Below the pieces are notes generated by a model. The model saw only the letters and a list, made by a program, of their open reading frames with translations, had not been told where the DNA came from and made no database searches. This document shows, one piece after another, positions 10,001-18,147 of a stretch of 64,000 nt of DNA. The stretch comes from CAVRUD01 sp963724285. Lineage in GTDB: Bacteria > Chloroflexota > Chloroflexia > Thermomicrobiales > UBA6265. The DNA lies in assembly GCA_963724285.1 (NCBI GenBank), contig CAVRUD010000009.1:248001-312000 (forward strand), given 5' to 3'. Within the stretch, counting starts at the first letter, position 1. Each line of letters opens with the position of its first letter. The position numbers were made by a program, and so were the translations under genes.

Positions 10001-13000
10001 CGTCACCGCTGTCGGAACAAACTCCCCGCCGGTCGGCGTGCCGGACAGCTACCGGGTCGACAAGGACGGGAAGCTTCTCGTGGACGCCGCGACCGGCGTC
10101 CTGGCGAACGACACCGACGCCGACGGCGATCCGCTCGTCGTCTCGTCGTCCACCCTGACGGACCACGGCATTCTCGTTCAAGCCACGACCGACGGATCCT
10201 TCCGCTACGAGCCGAACACCGGCTTCGTCGGCACCGACACGTTTGTCTACCGGGCCAGCGACGGCACGGCCTCCAGCGCCGACACCCTCGTCACCATCAC
10301 CGTCCGGGATCCGGCCACGAACCGGGCCCCATTCGCGGCCGACGACGCCTTCTCCACGTCGCAGGACACCTTGCTGGTTGCCGACGCGCCGGGCATCCTG
10401 GCCAACGACTCGGACCCCGACGGCGATGCGATCGAGGTCTTTACGCTTTTCAACCTGCCGCAGCACGGCGTCGTGGATGCCCTGGGCGACGGCTCGTTCG
10501 TCTACACCCCGGAGGCGGGCTTCTTCGGGGCCGACACGTTCGTCTACCAGATCACCGACGGCCAATCGGCCAACGCCCTCAGCGACCGCGCGACCGTCAC
10601 GATCACGGTCGGGAACGCAAGCGGCAACACGCCGCCGACCGCGTTCGCCGACACGTTCTCCGTCGCCAACGACAGTGTGCTCGCCGTCGACGCGGCAAGC
10701 GGACTCCTGTCCAATGACTTTGACTTCGACGGAGATCCGATCGTCGTGACCGGCGCCACCCTGCCACTCGTCGGTACGCTCAAGGTGAACGCGGACGGCG
10801 GGATCACGTACTCCCCGCAGACCGGCTTCGTCGGCACGACCAGTTTCACGTACTTCATCGCCGACGGCCATGGCGGAACGGACGCCGGCGTTTCCACGGT
10901 CACCGTGACCCCCGCGGTGAACGAGCCGCCGGTTGCCAACGACGACGCCTACAGCACATTCCGGGACACTCAACTCTTGGTCGACAAGACATCCGGACTG
11001 CTCGCCAACGACACCGACCCAGACGGCGACCCCCTCGCCACCTTCGCCACCGACCCCTCCAACGGGACCGTCACGATTTTCGACGGTGGCGGGTTCCGGT
11101 ACACCCCCGATGCCGGCTTCGTCGGCACGGACAGCTTCACCTACCAGGCCAACGACGGCCACCTGACCGGCTTCAGCAACACCGCCACCGTCACCATCGT
11201 CGTCAAGGATCCCGCGGACAACACCGCACCGGTCGCTAACGACGACAGCTACACGGCCTTCCAGGACACGTCGCTCGTCGTTACGGCCGCAGATGGCTTG
11301 CTGGCGAACGACACCGACGCCGACGGCGACGCCCTGGTCGCCACCGGGCAGATGGTTCCCGCCCACGGCCAGATCGACGTCTCCGGCCAGGCCGACGGCG
11401 CGGCCGGCGGCTTCGTCTACACCCCGGACCCCGGCTTCGTCGGCACGGAGACGTTCGAGTACCGCGCCTTCGACGGCGCCGAGTTCAGCGAACCCGCCGC
11501 CTTCACGATCACCGTCATCGACGACCACCTTCCGGTCGCGGTTGACGACGCTTACCGCACCAATGCGGGAACGTCGTTGACCGTCGACGCCGCCACTGGG
11601 CTTCTCGCCAACGACAGCGACCTCGAGGGCGACGCCCTAACGGCCGTGGAATTCAGCGACCCCGGCCACGGCACCCTCACGGTGGATGCGGACGGCTCCT
11701 TTACCTACGCGCCGGACGCCGGCTTCTCAGGTACCGACAGCTTCACGTATTCGGTCACCGACGGCACGGGAGCGAGCGAACCAGCCACCGTTACGTTGAC
11801 CGTCAACAACACGCCCGTTGCCAACGACGACCACTTCACGACGCCGGTCAACACCGTACTCGCCATTGGACCCGCCGCCGGACTTCTTGCCAACGACACC
11901 GACGCCGACGGCGACGCCCTGGTCGCCACCGGGCAGATGGTTCCCGCCCACGGCCAGATCGACGTCTCCGGCCAGGCCGACGGCGCGGCCGGCGGCTTCG
12001 TCTACACCCCGGACCCCGGCTTCGTCGGCACGGAGACGTTCGAGTACCGCGCCTTCGACGGCGCCGAGTTCAGCGAACCCGCCGCCTTCACGATCACCGT
12101 GGGCGACCCGAGCGCCGGAAACACCGCCCCGGTTGCGGTCGACGACCTCGTCACGACCCTCCAAGACACGGCAATCGTCATCGACGCGCTCGTCAACGAC
12201 AGCGACCCCGACGGCGATGCGATCTCCTTCTCGGGCGTCGTTGGCGGCGACCACGGCGCGGTCGATTTCCCCGGCAACGGCACGGTCCGCTACACCCCGG
12301 ACGCCGGCTTCGTCGGAACGGACTCGTTCATCTATCAGGTCACCGACGGCACCGACCTCAGTAACGTCGCCACCGTGACGATCACCGTCACCGCCTCGGG
12401 AGGCGGGAACACCCCGCCGGTCGCCGAGGACGACGCCTTCGCCGCCATCGCCGACGCCCCGTTCACCGTCAACGCCCCCGGCCTCCTCGCCAACGACGCC
12501 GACGCCGACGCCGACCTTCTGGCCGTCGAGGATGTCGTCGCCCCGGATCACGGCACAGTCTTGGTCGAGGCCGACGGAGCGTTCACCTACACGCCGGAGC
12601 CCGGCTTCGTCGGGACCGCCATCTTCGCCTACACGGTCGTCGACCACCGGGGCGGCAGCGACACCGCGGAGGTCGCGATCGCCGTGGGTGGCGCCGCGAA
12701 CACCCCGCCGGTCGGCGGCGACGACGCCTTCACCGTGACTCAGGACACAGCCTTGGTCGTCGTGGCCCCCGGGGTACTCGCCAACGACTCGGACGCCGAC
12801 GGCGACCCCCTCAAGGCCAGCGTCAACCTCGGCGGCCTGCCCCAGCACGGCGCGATCACACTCGAACCCGACGGCGGCTTCACCTACACCCCAGAGCCCG
12901 GCTTCGTCGGCCTCGACGGCTTCACCTACGCCCCGTTCGATCCCTTCGGGTCGGGCAACCTGACCCAGGTCGACATTACGGTAAGCCCTGCCGCCGCCAA

Positions 13001-14114
13001 CACGACGCCGGTGGCCAACGACGACGCCTACGCCACGGCGCAGGACACGCCGCTGATCGTCGACGCGCCCGGCGTCCTCGCGAACGACACCGACGCCGAC
13101 GGGCAGACGCTCGTCGTCTCCGGCATCGGCGTGATCCAGCACGGGACGGTCACGCCCGGAGCGGACGGCTCGTTCGACTTTGTGCCGGATCCCGGCTTCG
13201 TCGGCACCGCCAGCTTCCAGTACATCGCGAGCGACGGTGTGCTCGGCGGGGAGAGTAACCTTGCCACGGTGACGATCGCCGTCGGCGACGCCGCCGCCGA
13301 CAACACCCCGCCAGTCGCCGCCGATGACGCCTACGCGGTCGCGCAGAACGTCCAACTCACCGTCCCGACCAAGTCAGGTTTGCTCGCCAACGACTCCGAC
13401 GCGGATGGCGACCAACTGACGATCGAAGACGTTGCCGACCCACAGAACGGCACGGTGTCGTTCTCCGCCGACGGGTCATTTATCTACACGCCGGATTCCG
13501 GCTTCATCGGTTCCGACATCTTCGAATATGTGTCGTCGGATGGCCGCGGCGGTCATGGAAACGGGATCGTGGAAATCACGGTCGAGGCGGCCTCTCCGTC
13601 TCCAGAGCCGTCTCCGCAGCCCTTGCCATCGCCAGAACCATCGCCCGATCCGTCTCCGGCACCGTCTCCGGCACCGTCGCCATCGCCGGATCCCTCACCA
13701 GAACCATCACCCGATCCATCAACAGATCCCTCGCCGGAACCCGACACGAGTCCATCTCCGGCACCTTCCGGTGAACCATCTTCGGAGCCTCCCGTCACCA
13801 CTCCAGACCAAGGCGCCCCCGATGGAGCGACGGAGCCCACCGAACCCGGAGAGCCAGCCAACGAACAAACCTCCGGAATCCTTGATTCGACCGCTCCGGA
13901 TGGCAGCCACGTTCCAGCGGCGGCAGAATCCGGTCCAAATTCTCACCCGGCTGAGGCGGCGTACGACGTCGAAGCATTTCCCAACACCGGTGCCGGAGAA
14001 GCTGCGCAATCCAAAGCAGCTGGACCACCGCTCTGGCTGACTATCTTGCTCGCTCTCGCCATCCTCGCAGTAGCAGGTGCCGGCGCCGCAATCCACCGAC
14101 GATCGTCTCACTAA
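7092..14114 (+). CDS. Giant cell-surface protein with 20 tandem cadherin-like (Ig-like, Big_9-type) repeats and sortase-like anchor
   Basis: A 2340-residue exported protein. The N-terminus has a basic stretch and hydrophobic core (LTAALVVVAILSGPIAAFGA), then an acidic Pro/Glu-rich spacer to about residue 170. Twenty repeats of about 95-105 residues follow, each with the pattern PPVAVDDAY, LLANDTDADGD, DGSFTYTPDAGFVGTDSF and TVTITV; the Asp-rich loops suggest calcium binding. The C-terminus has a Pro-Ser-Glu hinge, then FPNTG, a hydrophobic helix and a basic tail, i.e. a sortase-type wall-anchor signal. Repeats 13 and 15 contain an identical 209-bp block. The frame is open upstream to 5295 but only by chance; ATG 7092 has a GGAAGGA site and begins the signal peptide. 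Likely roles are adhesion or surface architecture; the ligand is unknown. Confidence 0.9.
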   Translation: MSIIARRLTAALVVVAILSGPIAAFGASANAPSFVADTAHAAAAVHRRTNHVLGAAEAEVTPAAGGDLASSTQDESSPPTEEVPPTGDDASGADTAPPPAEVPSDPGGEEPPAAETATDPADVVVGETDSEPVPTEQPPVDAETDEPTTAPEPLASDVQADVDESEVERLAANQPPVAAADAFTTAQETTLSVDIPGVLANDADADGDALTAVLETATANGTLGFLTPDGGFSYSPNVSFFGDDTFTYRVSDGTDTSDPTTVTITVVPASTPPISVADAYSVAQDTILEVDAVSGVLANDSDPDGDPLRAFFELGSGPSNGRMSGFGLDGSFTYTPNSGFSGTDAFRYQAFDGTVHADPVTVTITVTPAGANSPPVAVDDSYTVAKDTVLTLDAASGPLANDSDPDGDALFAFNDFPAPSHGVVDSSADGSFTYEPDTHFTGTDTFGYGVTDRTDRDSGVVTVTVTGEPNEPPVAVDDAYSVIQDTTLTIDAAAGLVANDTDANGDALFAFNDVPAPSHGVINSVADGSFTYTPDAGFVGTDTFGYGVTDRALSDSGVITITVTAAGVNTPPVAVDDTYTVTKDGVLTVAAAEGVLANDTDLEGDELFASLDFPANGQLQSGIDGSFTYAPGFHFTGTDTFTYFAHEAGNTNQSNVATVTITVTGDPNVAPEAADDGYSVAQDSTLSIDAASGVLANDSDPNGDSIRATAFTPPLHGTLTTADDGSFLYTPATGFAGMDSFAYEATDGATFSNAATVTITVTATGANTPPIATDDAYAVAKDTTLVVDAASGLLINDEDVDGDPLLAELQAAPANGTVAFNGPGGFTGDGGFTYTPNAGFVGADSFAYFVSDGTALSFSATVTVVVTDPATNKPPIAVDDAYATPQDTTLTVDAASGLLGNDTDDNGAAVLAELQTAPSHGTVTLNGPGGFVGDGSFVYIPDPGFAGTDSFQYFVSDGLALSFSATVTITVTAVGTNSPPVGVPDSYRVDKDGKLLVDAATGVLANDTDADGDPLVVSSSTLTDHGILVQATTDGSFRYEPNTGFVGTDTFVYRASDGTASSADTLVTITVRDPATNRAPFAADDAFSTSQDTLLVADAPGILANDSDPDGDAIEVFTLFNLPQHGVVDALGDGSFVYTPEAGFFGADTFVYQITDGQSANALSDRATVTITVGNASGNTPPTAFADTFSVANDSVLAVDAASGLLSNDFDFDGDPIVVTGATLPLVGTLKVNADGGITYSPQTGFVGTTSFTYFIADGHGGTDAGVSTVTVTPAVNEPPVANDDAYSTFRDTQLLVDKTSGLLANDTDPDGDPLATFATDPSNGTVTIFDGGGFRYTPDAGFVGTDSFTYQANDGHLTGFSNTATVTIVVKDPADNTAPVANDDSYTAFQDTSLVVTAADGLLANDTDADGDALVATGQMVPAHGQIDVSGQADGAAGGFVYTPDPGFVGTETFEYRAFDGAEFSEPAAFTITVIDDHLPVAVDDAYRTNAGTSLTVDAATGLLANDSDLEGDALTAVEFSDPGHGTLTVDADGSFTYAPDAGFSGTDSFTYSVTDGTGASEPATVTLTVNNTPVANDDHFTTPVNTVLAIGPAAGLLANDTDADGDALVATGQMVPAHGQIDVSGQADGAAGGFVYTPDPGFVGTETFEYRAFDGAEFSEPAAFTITVGDPSAGNTAPVAVDDLVTTLQDTAIVIDALVNDSDPDGDAISFSGVVGGDHGAVDFPGNGTVRYTPDAGFVGTDSFIYQVTDGTDLSNVATVTITVTASGGGNTPPVAEDDAFAAIADAPFTVNAPGLLANDADADADLLAVEDVVAPDHGTVLVEADGAFTYTPEPGFVGTAIFAYTVVDHRGGSDTAEVAIAVGGAANTPPVGGDDAFTVTQDTALVVVAPGVLANDSDADGDPLKASVNLGGLPQHGAITLEPDGGFTYTPEPGFVGLDGFTYAPFDPFGSGNLTQVDITVSPAAANTTPVANDDAYATAQDTPLIVDAPGVLANDTDADGQTLVVSGIGVIQHGTVTPGADGSFDFVPDPGFVGTASFQYIASDGVLGGESNLATVTIAVGDAAADNTPPVAADDAYAVAQNVQLTVPTKSGLLANDSDADGDQLTIEDVADPQNGTVSFSADGSFIYTPDSGFIGSDIFEYVSSDGRGGHGNGIVEITVEAASPSPEPSPQPLPSPEPSPDPSPAPSPAPSPSPDPSPEPSPDPSTDPSPEPDTSPSPAPSGEPSSEPPVTTPDQGAPDGATEPTEPGEPANEQTSGILDSTAPDGSHVPAAAESGPNSHPAEAAYDVEAFPNTGAGEAAQSKAAGPPLWLTILLALAILAVAGAGAAIHRRSSH
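11307..11515 (+). repeat. Identical 209-bp block, copy A (repeat 13 of surface protein)
   Basis: Bases 11307-11515 are identical to 11892-12100, 585 bp (195 codons) downstream. The other repeats differ from each other at many synonymous sites, so this pair marks a recent internal duplication or gene conversion. Confidence 0.95.
11892..12100 (+). repeat. Identical 209-bp block, copy B (repeat 15 of surface protein)
   Basis: Second copy of the block at 11307-11515, identical in my base-by-base reading. The identity starts at the AND of the LLANDTDADGD motif and ends within the last beta strand, so it covers most of one domain but not its first strand. Confidence 0.95.
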
Positions 14115-14191
14115 CCCTTGTACCTGGCTGGGGAGGAGTGCTCCTCCCCAGCACCACCCTGTCTTCTTCCACACAGAAAGGACTCTCGGAT

Positions 14192-14466
14192 ATGGCCACC
14201 GCCGTGCAACTGATCGAACGACCGGTCTTTACGAGTACTCGCCAACCATGTGGCACAGGATCTACCGGCAGCCCTCCGACCGCCGAAGTAGACACCGCCA
14301 GCCTGGCGGAGCGCGAACGTGGGGTGCTGCACCCGCTGGTCGAAGGACTTCCGGACCGCGATGCGCCGCGGCGCTAACATCCTGGGCAAGTTCGACGCCC
14401 ATTCCCGCACCGCCGCAGTTAGCATCGCCCTCCGCCGCGGGTTGCTCGGACGCTACGGGATATTGC
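14192..14466 (+). pseudogene. Degraded LuxR-type HTH tail, paralogue of 6640-6834
   Basis: An ORF from ATG 14192 (AGAAAGGA site) encodes 61 residues ending at 14377. It includes LAERERGVLHPLVEGLPDR, matching LTERELEVLHLLVEGLPDR of the LuxR domain near 6650. A 38-bp deletion between two CCGGACC repeats (relative to the other copy) then shifts the frame; the remaining helix ANILGKFDAHSRTAAVSIA is in another frame. The copy therefore lacks the start of the recognition helix region. The downstream non-coding sequence also resembles that after the first copy, so a segment was duplicated around the giant gene. It is probably non-functional, although the truncated 61-residue peptide could still be made. 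Confidence 0.65.
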
Positions 14467-14893
14467 GCACACCACCGTTTACCGGCTCCTTCTACATACT
14501 CACTACGGCGTACGTGATCAGGTTCCCCCATACCTGCTGAGAAAATATCCCTGACGTGGATTGGTCAATCTGACCCACGAACTCTCGGTCGGTGGTGTTC
14601 ATGCTCAAGGTGTGTCCGTCCCGTGACGGCGCAGATCGGCATCGGCACGTCGGGCATCGAGGCAGCCAGGTACTTGATGGCAGAAACGGTCCGAGAACAT
14701 GTAGTAGCTCTCACGACGGCTGGCAGTTGCCTTAGCGGTCGTGGCCATACCTAACATCCTGCCCCTCCGTTCGAGTTGTCGCTCGCCTAACCCACGCCGC
14801 CGCACGGCATGGCGCCACACGTTCCGAACCAACGTCTTTGACAATCGCCGGCGGTCTCGTCCGTCTGCCAAACACCAAACAAGGGAGCTCACC
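14467..14893. other. Intergenic region with duplicated leader-like sequence
   Basis: The first part resembles the leader of the giant gene: ATTGGTCAATCTGA with CCACGA after it occurs at 6945-6958 and at 14560-14573, each preceded about 70 bases earlier by CTACATACT. This could be a shared promoter or regulator site. A possible minus-strand small gene occupies 14605-14748. Nothing else is supportable. Confidence 0.4.
14605..14748 (-). CDS. Possible small protein, 47 aa
   Basis: An ATG at 14748 opens a 47-residue frame beginning MATTAKATASRRESYYMFSD and containing two cysteines (RFCHQVPGC). No family is recognised. Codon use is compatible with the neighbouring genes, but the ribosome-binding site is weak (AGGATGTTAGGT before ATG), so it may be a chance frame. 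It lies divergently from the small ORF at 14894. Confidence 0.3.
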   Translation of the reverse strand: MATTAKATASRRESYYMFSDRFCHQVPGCLDARRADADLRRHGTDTP

Positions 14894-15115
14894 ATGATCG
14901 CGAATCTGCCCCGCACCAACATCCATTCACGCGACCTGACCTTGGCCACCTGGCACGACCACATCGCTGCTCGCCAATCCTCCCGCCTCACCGTGATTGG
15001 ACCGGAGGTGGCTCCTGTAAGCAACACTCAGCCGATCCGGCGGATTTCCGTCGCTCCGATCTCCATTGCGAACTGGCTCGCCCATCTCGCCGGCCGGAAC
15101 CGCCGTGCGGCGTAG
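14894..15115 (+). CDS. Small hypothetical protein preceding a DHA2 exporter
   Basis: A 73-residue frame from ATG 14894 with a good AAGGGAG site 7 bases upstream. The product is basic, with SRDLTLATWHDHIAARQ near the N-terminus and ISIANWLAHLAGRNRRAA at the end. No transmembrane segment or known domain is seen. The stop is 34 bp before the start of the DHA2 transporter, so the two are probably one transcription unit. Whether the exporter handles this peptide is unknown. Confidence 0.5.
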   Translation: MIANLPRTNIHSRDLTLATWHDHIAARQSSRLTVIGPEVAPVSNTQPIRRISVAPISIANWLAHLAGRNRRAA

Positions 15116-15149
15116 TCGCGCCTGCGGACACACCTCCAGGATCCTCGCC

Positions 15150-16583
15150 ATGTCCCTTCTCAATTTCCCTTACAAATGGCTCGTCACGATCGTCTTCGTC
15201 ATCAGTCTGTTCATGGAACTCCTTGACACCACGGTCGTTTACGTTGCGCTGCCGTCCCTAGGACGGGAGTTCCATGCCGGACACGCCGCACTCGAATGGG
15301 TTGTCACCGCCTACCTTCTGGCGATTGCCGTGCTGATCCCGGCCTCCGGGTGGGTCGGTGACCGGTTCGGGACCAAACGGATTTTCCTCGTGGCGCTGGC
15401 GCTCTTCACCGCAGGTTCGGCTCTGTGTAGCCTTGCCTGGAACGTCGAGTCGCTCGTCGCATTCCGGGTACTTCAGGGCATCGGCGGAGGCATGATGACC
15501 CCCGTTGGCACCGCAATGCTCTTCCGCGCCTTCCCTCCCTCGGAGCGGGCGCGCGCTTCGGCCGTCGTCGTGGTTCCGGCCGCCATCGCGCCAACGCTTG
15601 GCCCGATCGTCGGGGGTTTCTTGGTCGACTCAGCGAGTTGGCGCTGGATCTTCTTGATCAACATCCCCATCGGGATCTGCGCCTTTCTTCTTGCCACGAG
15701 GGTTCTGCGTGAGCACACCGAGCAACCCGGCGGCAGGTTCGACGCGGTGGGATTCTTGCTGTGCGCAGCGTCATTTTCATTGCTGGTCTATGCCCTCTCG
15801 CTGGCACCACAGGTCGGTTGGACTGCGCCAAAGGTCGCGGTTCCCGGTATCCTTGGCTTGGTTCTGCTCGGGCTGCTGGTCAGAGTCGAGCGCCGTGTCC
15901 CGCGGCCGATGCTCGATGTGCGTCTCCTCGCGGATCCAACCTTCGCGGCCGCGTCGGCGATCGCGTTCGCGGCGACAGCCAGCCTCCTGGGGGTGCTCTT
16001 TGTCTTGCCAATCTATCTTCAGGAGATCCGCGGCCTATCTGCGCTCCAATCGGGCCTGGTCAGCTTTCCCCAGGCCCTCGTCCTCTCCGCTATGACCCCG
16101 ATCATCAGCCGATACTATCCCAAGATCGGAACGCAGCGGTTACTGGTCGCCGGTATGCTTGGCACCGCCTTGTCGGCGATTCCATTCCTCTGGGTTGACC
16201 TCAACACCAGCCTGTGGATGATCCGGGGCCTCATGGCGCTCCGAGGTGCTTCGGCTGGACTCCTAGTCTTGACCGTTCAAGTGGTGGCCTTTGCCAAGTT
16301 GCCGCCGCGTGACCTTGGCCAGGCGTCGGCGATCTTTCATACCAATCGCCAGATGGCCGTTTCGGTCGGTGTCGCAATCCTGGCCAGCGTCCTTGCGGCC
16401 CGCGATTCGGTCTCGCCGGCAGGCAACCCCATCGCGACCATCGAAGGATTTCATGCCGCCATGATCGCGACCGTTGGCATCTCGGTCGCAGGCTGTGTCC
16501 TGCTGCTGGCGCTCCGCCGGACGGCCAATGCAACGTCGCCGAAGCGAGTCGCCGTCCAGGAGCGCGCGTCGGTGTCGGCGTGA
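15150..16583 (+). CDS. DHA2 (EmrB/QacA-type) MFS drug/metabolite exporter
   Basis: A 477-residue inner-membrane proton antiporter of the 14-helix DHA2 family. Family motifs are visible: LDTTVVYVALPSLGREF in helix 1 (motif D1), GWVGDRFGTKRIF in the 2-3 loop (motif A) and APTLGPIVGGFLVD in helix 5 (antiporter motif C). The start chosen is ATG 15150 (MSLLNFPYKWL), because the in-frame GTG further upstream adds only a charged, non-conserved stretch overlapping the previous gene. The substrate cannot be read from sequence. A small ORF lies 34 bp upstream. Confidence 0.88.
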   Translation: MSLLNFPYKWLVTIVFVISLFMELLDTTVVYVALPSLGREFHAGHAALEWVVTAYLLAIAVLIPASGWVGDRFGTKRIFLVALALFTAGSALCSLAWNVESLVAFRVLQGIGGGMMTPVGTAMLFRAFPPSERARASAVVVVPAAIAPTLGPIVGGFLVDSASWRWIFLINIPIGICAFLLATRVLREHTEQPGGRFDAVGFLLCAASFSLLVYALSLAPQVGWTAPKVAVPGILGLVLLGLLVRVERRVPRPMLDVRLLADPTFAAASAIAFAATASLLGVLFVLPIYLQEIRGLSALQSGLVSFPQALVLSAMTPIISRYYPKIGTQRLLVAGMLGTALSAIPFLWVDLNTSLWMIRGLMALRGASAGLLVLTVQVVAFAKLPPRDLGQASAIFHTNRQMAVSVGVAILASVLAARDSVSPAGNPIATIEGFHAAMIATVGISVAGCVLLLALRRTANATSPKRVAVQERASVSA

Positions 16584-16636
16584 TCGGCCGAAGGTAGGTA
16601 ATCGCGAGCGTCGCCGCTCTCCGTCTCAGCAAAACG

Positions 16637-16709
16637 TCGAGTGGTAGCATGGTCGCCAGAAAGCGTCTTCCGTCCACGGCTCGCTCTTTGGCGACCACCA
16701 CTCGAGGAG
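16637..16709 (+). promoter_or_regulatory. Hairpin-forming leader of the cystathionine gamma-lyase/synthase gene
   Basis: TCGAGTGGT...GGTCGCC near 16637 can pair with GGCGACCACCACTCGAG just before the start codon, with a five-base bulge, placing the GAGGAG ribosome-binding site at the foot of a long stem. The structure could control translation. None of the conserved elements of SAM riboswitches was seen. Confidence 0.35.
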
Positions 16710-16713
16710 ACCT

Positions 16714-17929
16714 ATGGAAAACGGTCACAGCTCCGACGATCAGTCTCCGCGGAGCAACCCGTACTACACCGCCGCATTCGAAACCCGGGCGATTCACGTT
16801 GGCCAGGAGCCGGACCCAACGACCGGCGCCGTCATTACGCCGATCTACCAGACCAGCACCTTCGCCCAGGAGCAGGTCGGGGTCCACAAAGGCTATGAGT
16901 ACGCCCGCACCGACAATCCTACCCGCACGGCGTTGCAAACCGTGATGGCATCCCTCGAAGGCGGGCGCTGGGCGCTGGCGTATTCCTCAGGGCTGGCCGC
17001 GACCCAGAACCTGATGCAGTACACCCTCCGCCCGGATGACCACATCCTTCTCTCCGACGACTCCTACGGCGGCACCTACCGCCTCGTCGCCCGCGTGCTG
17101 GCCAACTATGGCATCCGCTTTAGTCTGGTCGATATGACCGACCTGGCGGCAGTCAAGGCTGGCATTCGGCCAGAGACCAAGCTGATCTGGATCGAGACTC
17201 CGACCAACCCGTACCTGAAGATCGTCGACATCCGCGGCGTTGCCGATCTCGCCAAAGGCACCAGCTGCGCGTGTTGTCGTCGACAACACCTTTGCTTCAC
17301 CGTACCTGCAACAACCGCTGGGTTCTGGTGCGGATTTCGTGATCCATTCCACTACGAAATACCTCGGCGGTCACTCCGATGTCGTCGGCGGCATCGTAGT
17401 CGGCAACGACCAGGAGACCTACGACACACTCAAGTTCCACCAAAACGCGGCCGGCGCCGTGCCGGGCCCGTTCGACTGCTGGCTGACGCTGCGCGGCATC
17501 AAGACCCTTGGCGTGCGCATGGAGCGGCACTCCTCGAACGCCAACGCAATCGCCCGCTTCCTCCGTGACCACGATGCGGTTGCCGAGGTCTACTACCCGG
17601 GCCTGCCAGAGCACTCCGGTCACGCCGTCGCCGCCCGGCAGATGCGCGGCTATTCCGGCATGGTCTCGTTCACCACCCGCGGCGGGTTCAGTGCGGCAAT
17701 GGAAGTGGTCGCCAAGACCAAGCTCTTTACCCTCGCTGAGAGCCTGGGCGGCGTCGAGTCCCTAATTGAGCACCCGGGCCAGATGACGCATCTCAGCGTG
17801 GCCGGCACCGGCGCCGAGGTCGCCGCGAACCTCGTCCGCCTCTCGGTCGGAATCGAGCACGAAGCCGACCTGATTGCTGACCTTCGCCAGGCGCTCGACG
17901 CGGTCGTTCCCGCACTCAGCAACCGCTAG
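16714..17929 (+). pseudogene. Cystathionine gamma-lyase/gamma-synthase (Cys/Met metabolism PLP enzyme), one frameshift
   Basis: PLP-dependent trans-sulfuration enzyme that would act with the cbs product. ATG 16714 has a GAGGAG site. The first part contains FETRAIHVGQEPDP, YEYARTDNPTR and YSSGLAATQN (typical cofactor/substrate loops). At about 17258 one extra base breaks the frame; continuing in the next frame gives ARVVVDNTFASPYLQQPL with the PLP aspartate, then HSTTKYLGGHSD with the Schiff-base lysine, to the stop at 17929. Repaired length is about 404 residues, normal for the family. The break is at a GGC/GC step and could be a sequencing indel. Lyase and synthase cannot be separated by eye; pairing with cbs favours gamma-lyase. 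Confidence 0.85.
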
Positions 17930-17934
17930 CGACC

Positions 17935-18110
17935 GGCGTTCGGCGTTCGGCGTTCGGCGTTCGGGAACAGCCCTCACCCCCAAACCCTTTCTCCCGCGCG
18001 GGAGAGGGGGAGCGTCTCCCTGGGCATATGCGCCTGTGTTCGTCTCCTCTCCCAGCATTGGGAAAGGGATGGCGCGCAGCGGCGGGGTGAGGGCGGTGTC
18101 GCCGCGACAG
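17935..18110. repeat. Heptamer tandem repeat and CTCTCCC/GGGAGAGG palindromic block
   Basis: Four perfect copies of GGCGTTC (17935-17962) follow the stop codon. They are followed by CCCTCACCCCCAAACCC, a TCTCCCGCGCGGGAGAGG palindrome and a second CTCTCCC...GGGAAAGGG stem ending in GGGGTGAGGG, which is complementary to the CCCTCACCCC at the start. This large fold may terminate transcription between the two convergent genes and resembles dispersed palindromic repeats of many high-GC genomes. Confidence 0.6.
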
Positions 18111-18147
18111 GGATCTGGGCAACTCCCGGACGCCGATCGCCGATCGC

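Noticed and set aside
9273..11528. Long antisense frame of 751 residues under the surface-protein repeats
   Set aside because: High GC and the tandem repeats create long antisense frames. The translated sequence is low-complexity (Val-Gly-Arg-Asp) and there is no start signal.
5295..14114. A single 2939-residue protein joining LuxR ATPase/TPR sequence to the surface repeats
   Set aside because: The frame is open by chance. The LuxR HTH continues in another frame, and a signal peptide with ribosome-binding site starts at 7092, so these are two genes.
16584..16713. SAM riboswitch before the trans-sulfuration gene
   Set aside because: None of the conserved SAM-riboswitch sequence blocks was found; only a bulged hairpin is present.
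17935..17962. CRISPR-like repeats
   Set aside because: The repeat unit is only 7 bp with no spacers; it is a simple tandem repeat. No CRISPR array was seen anywhere in the window.
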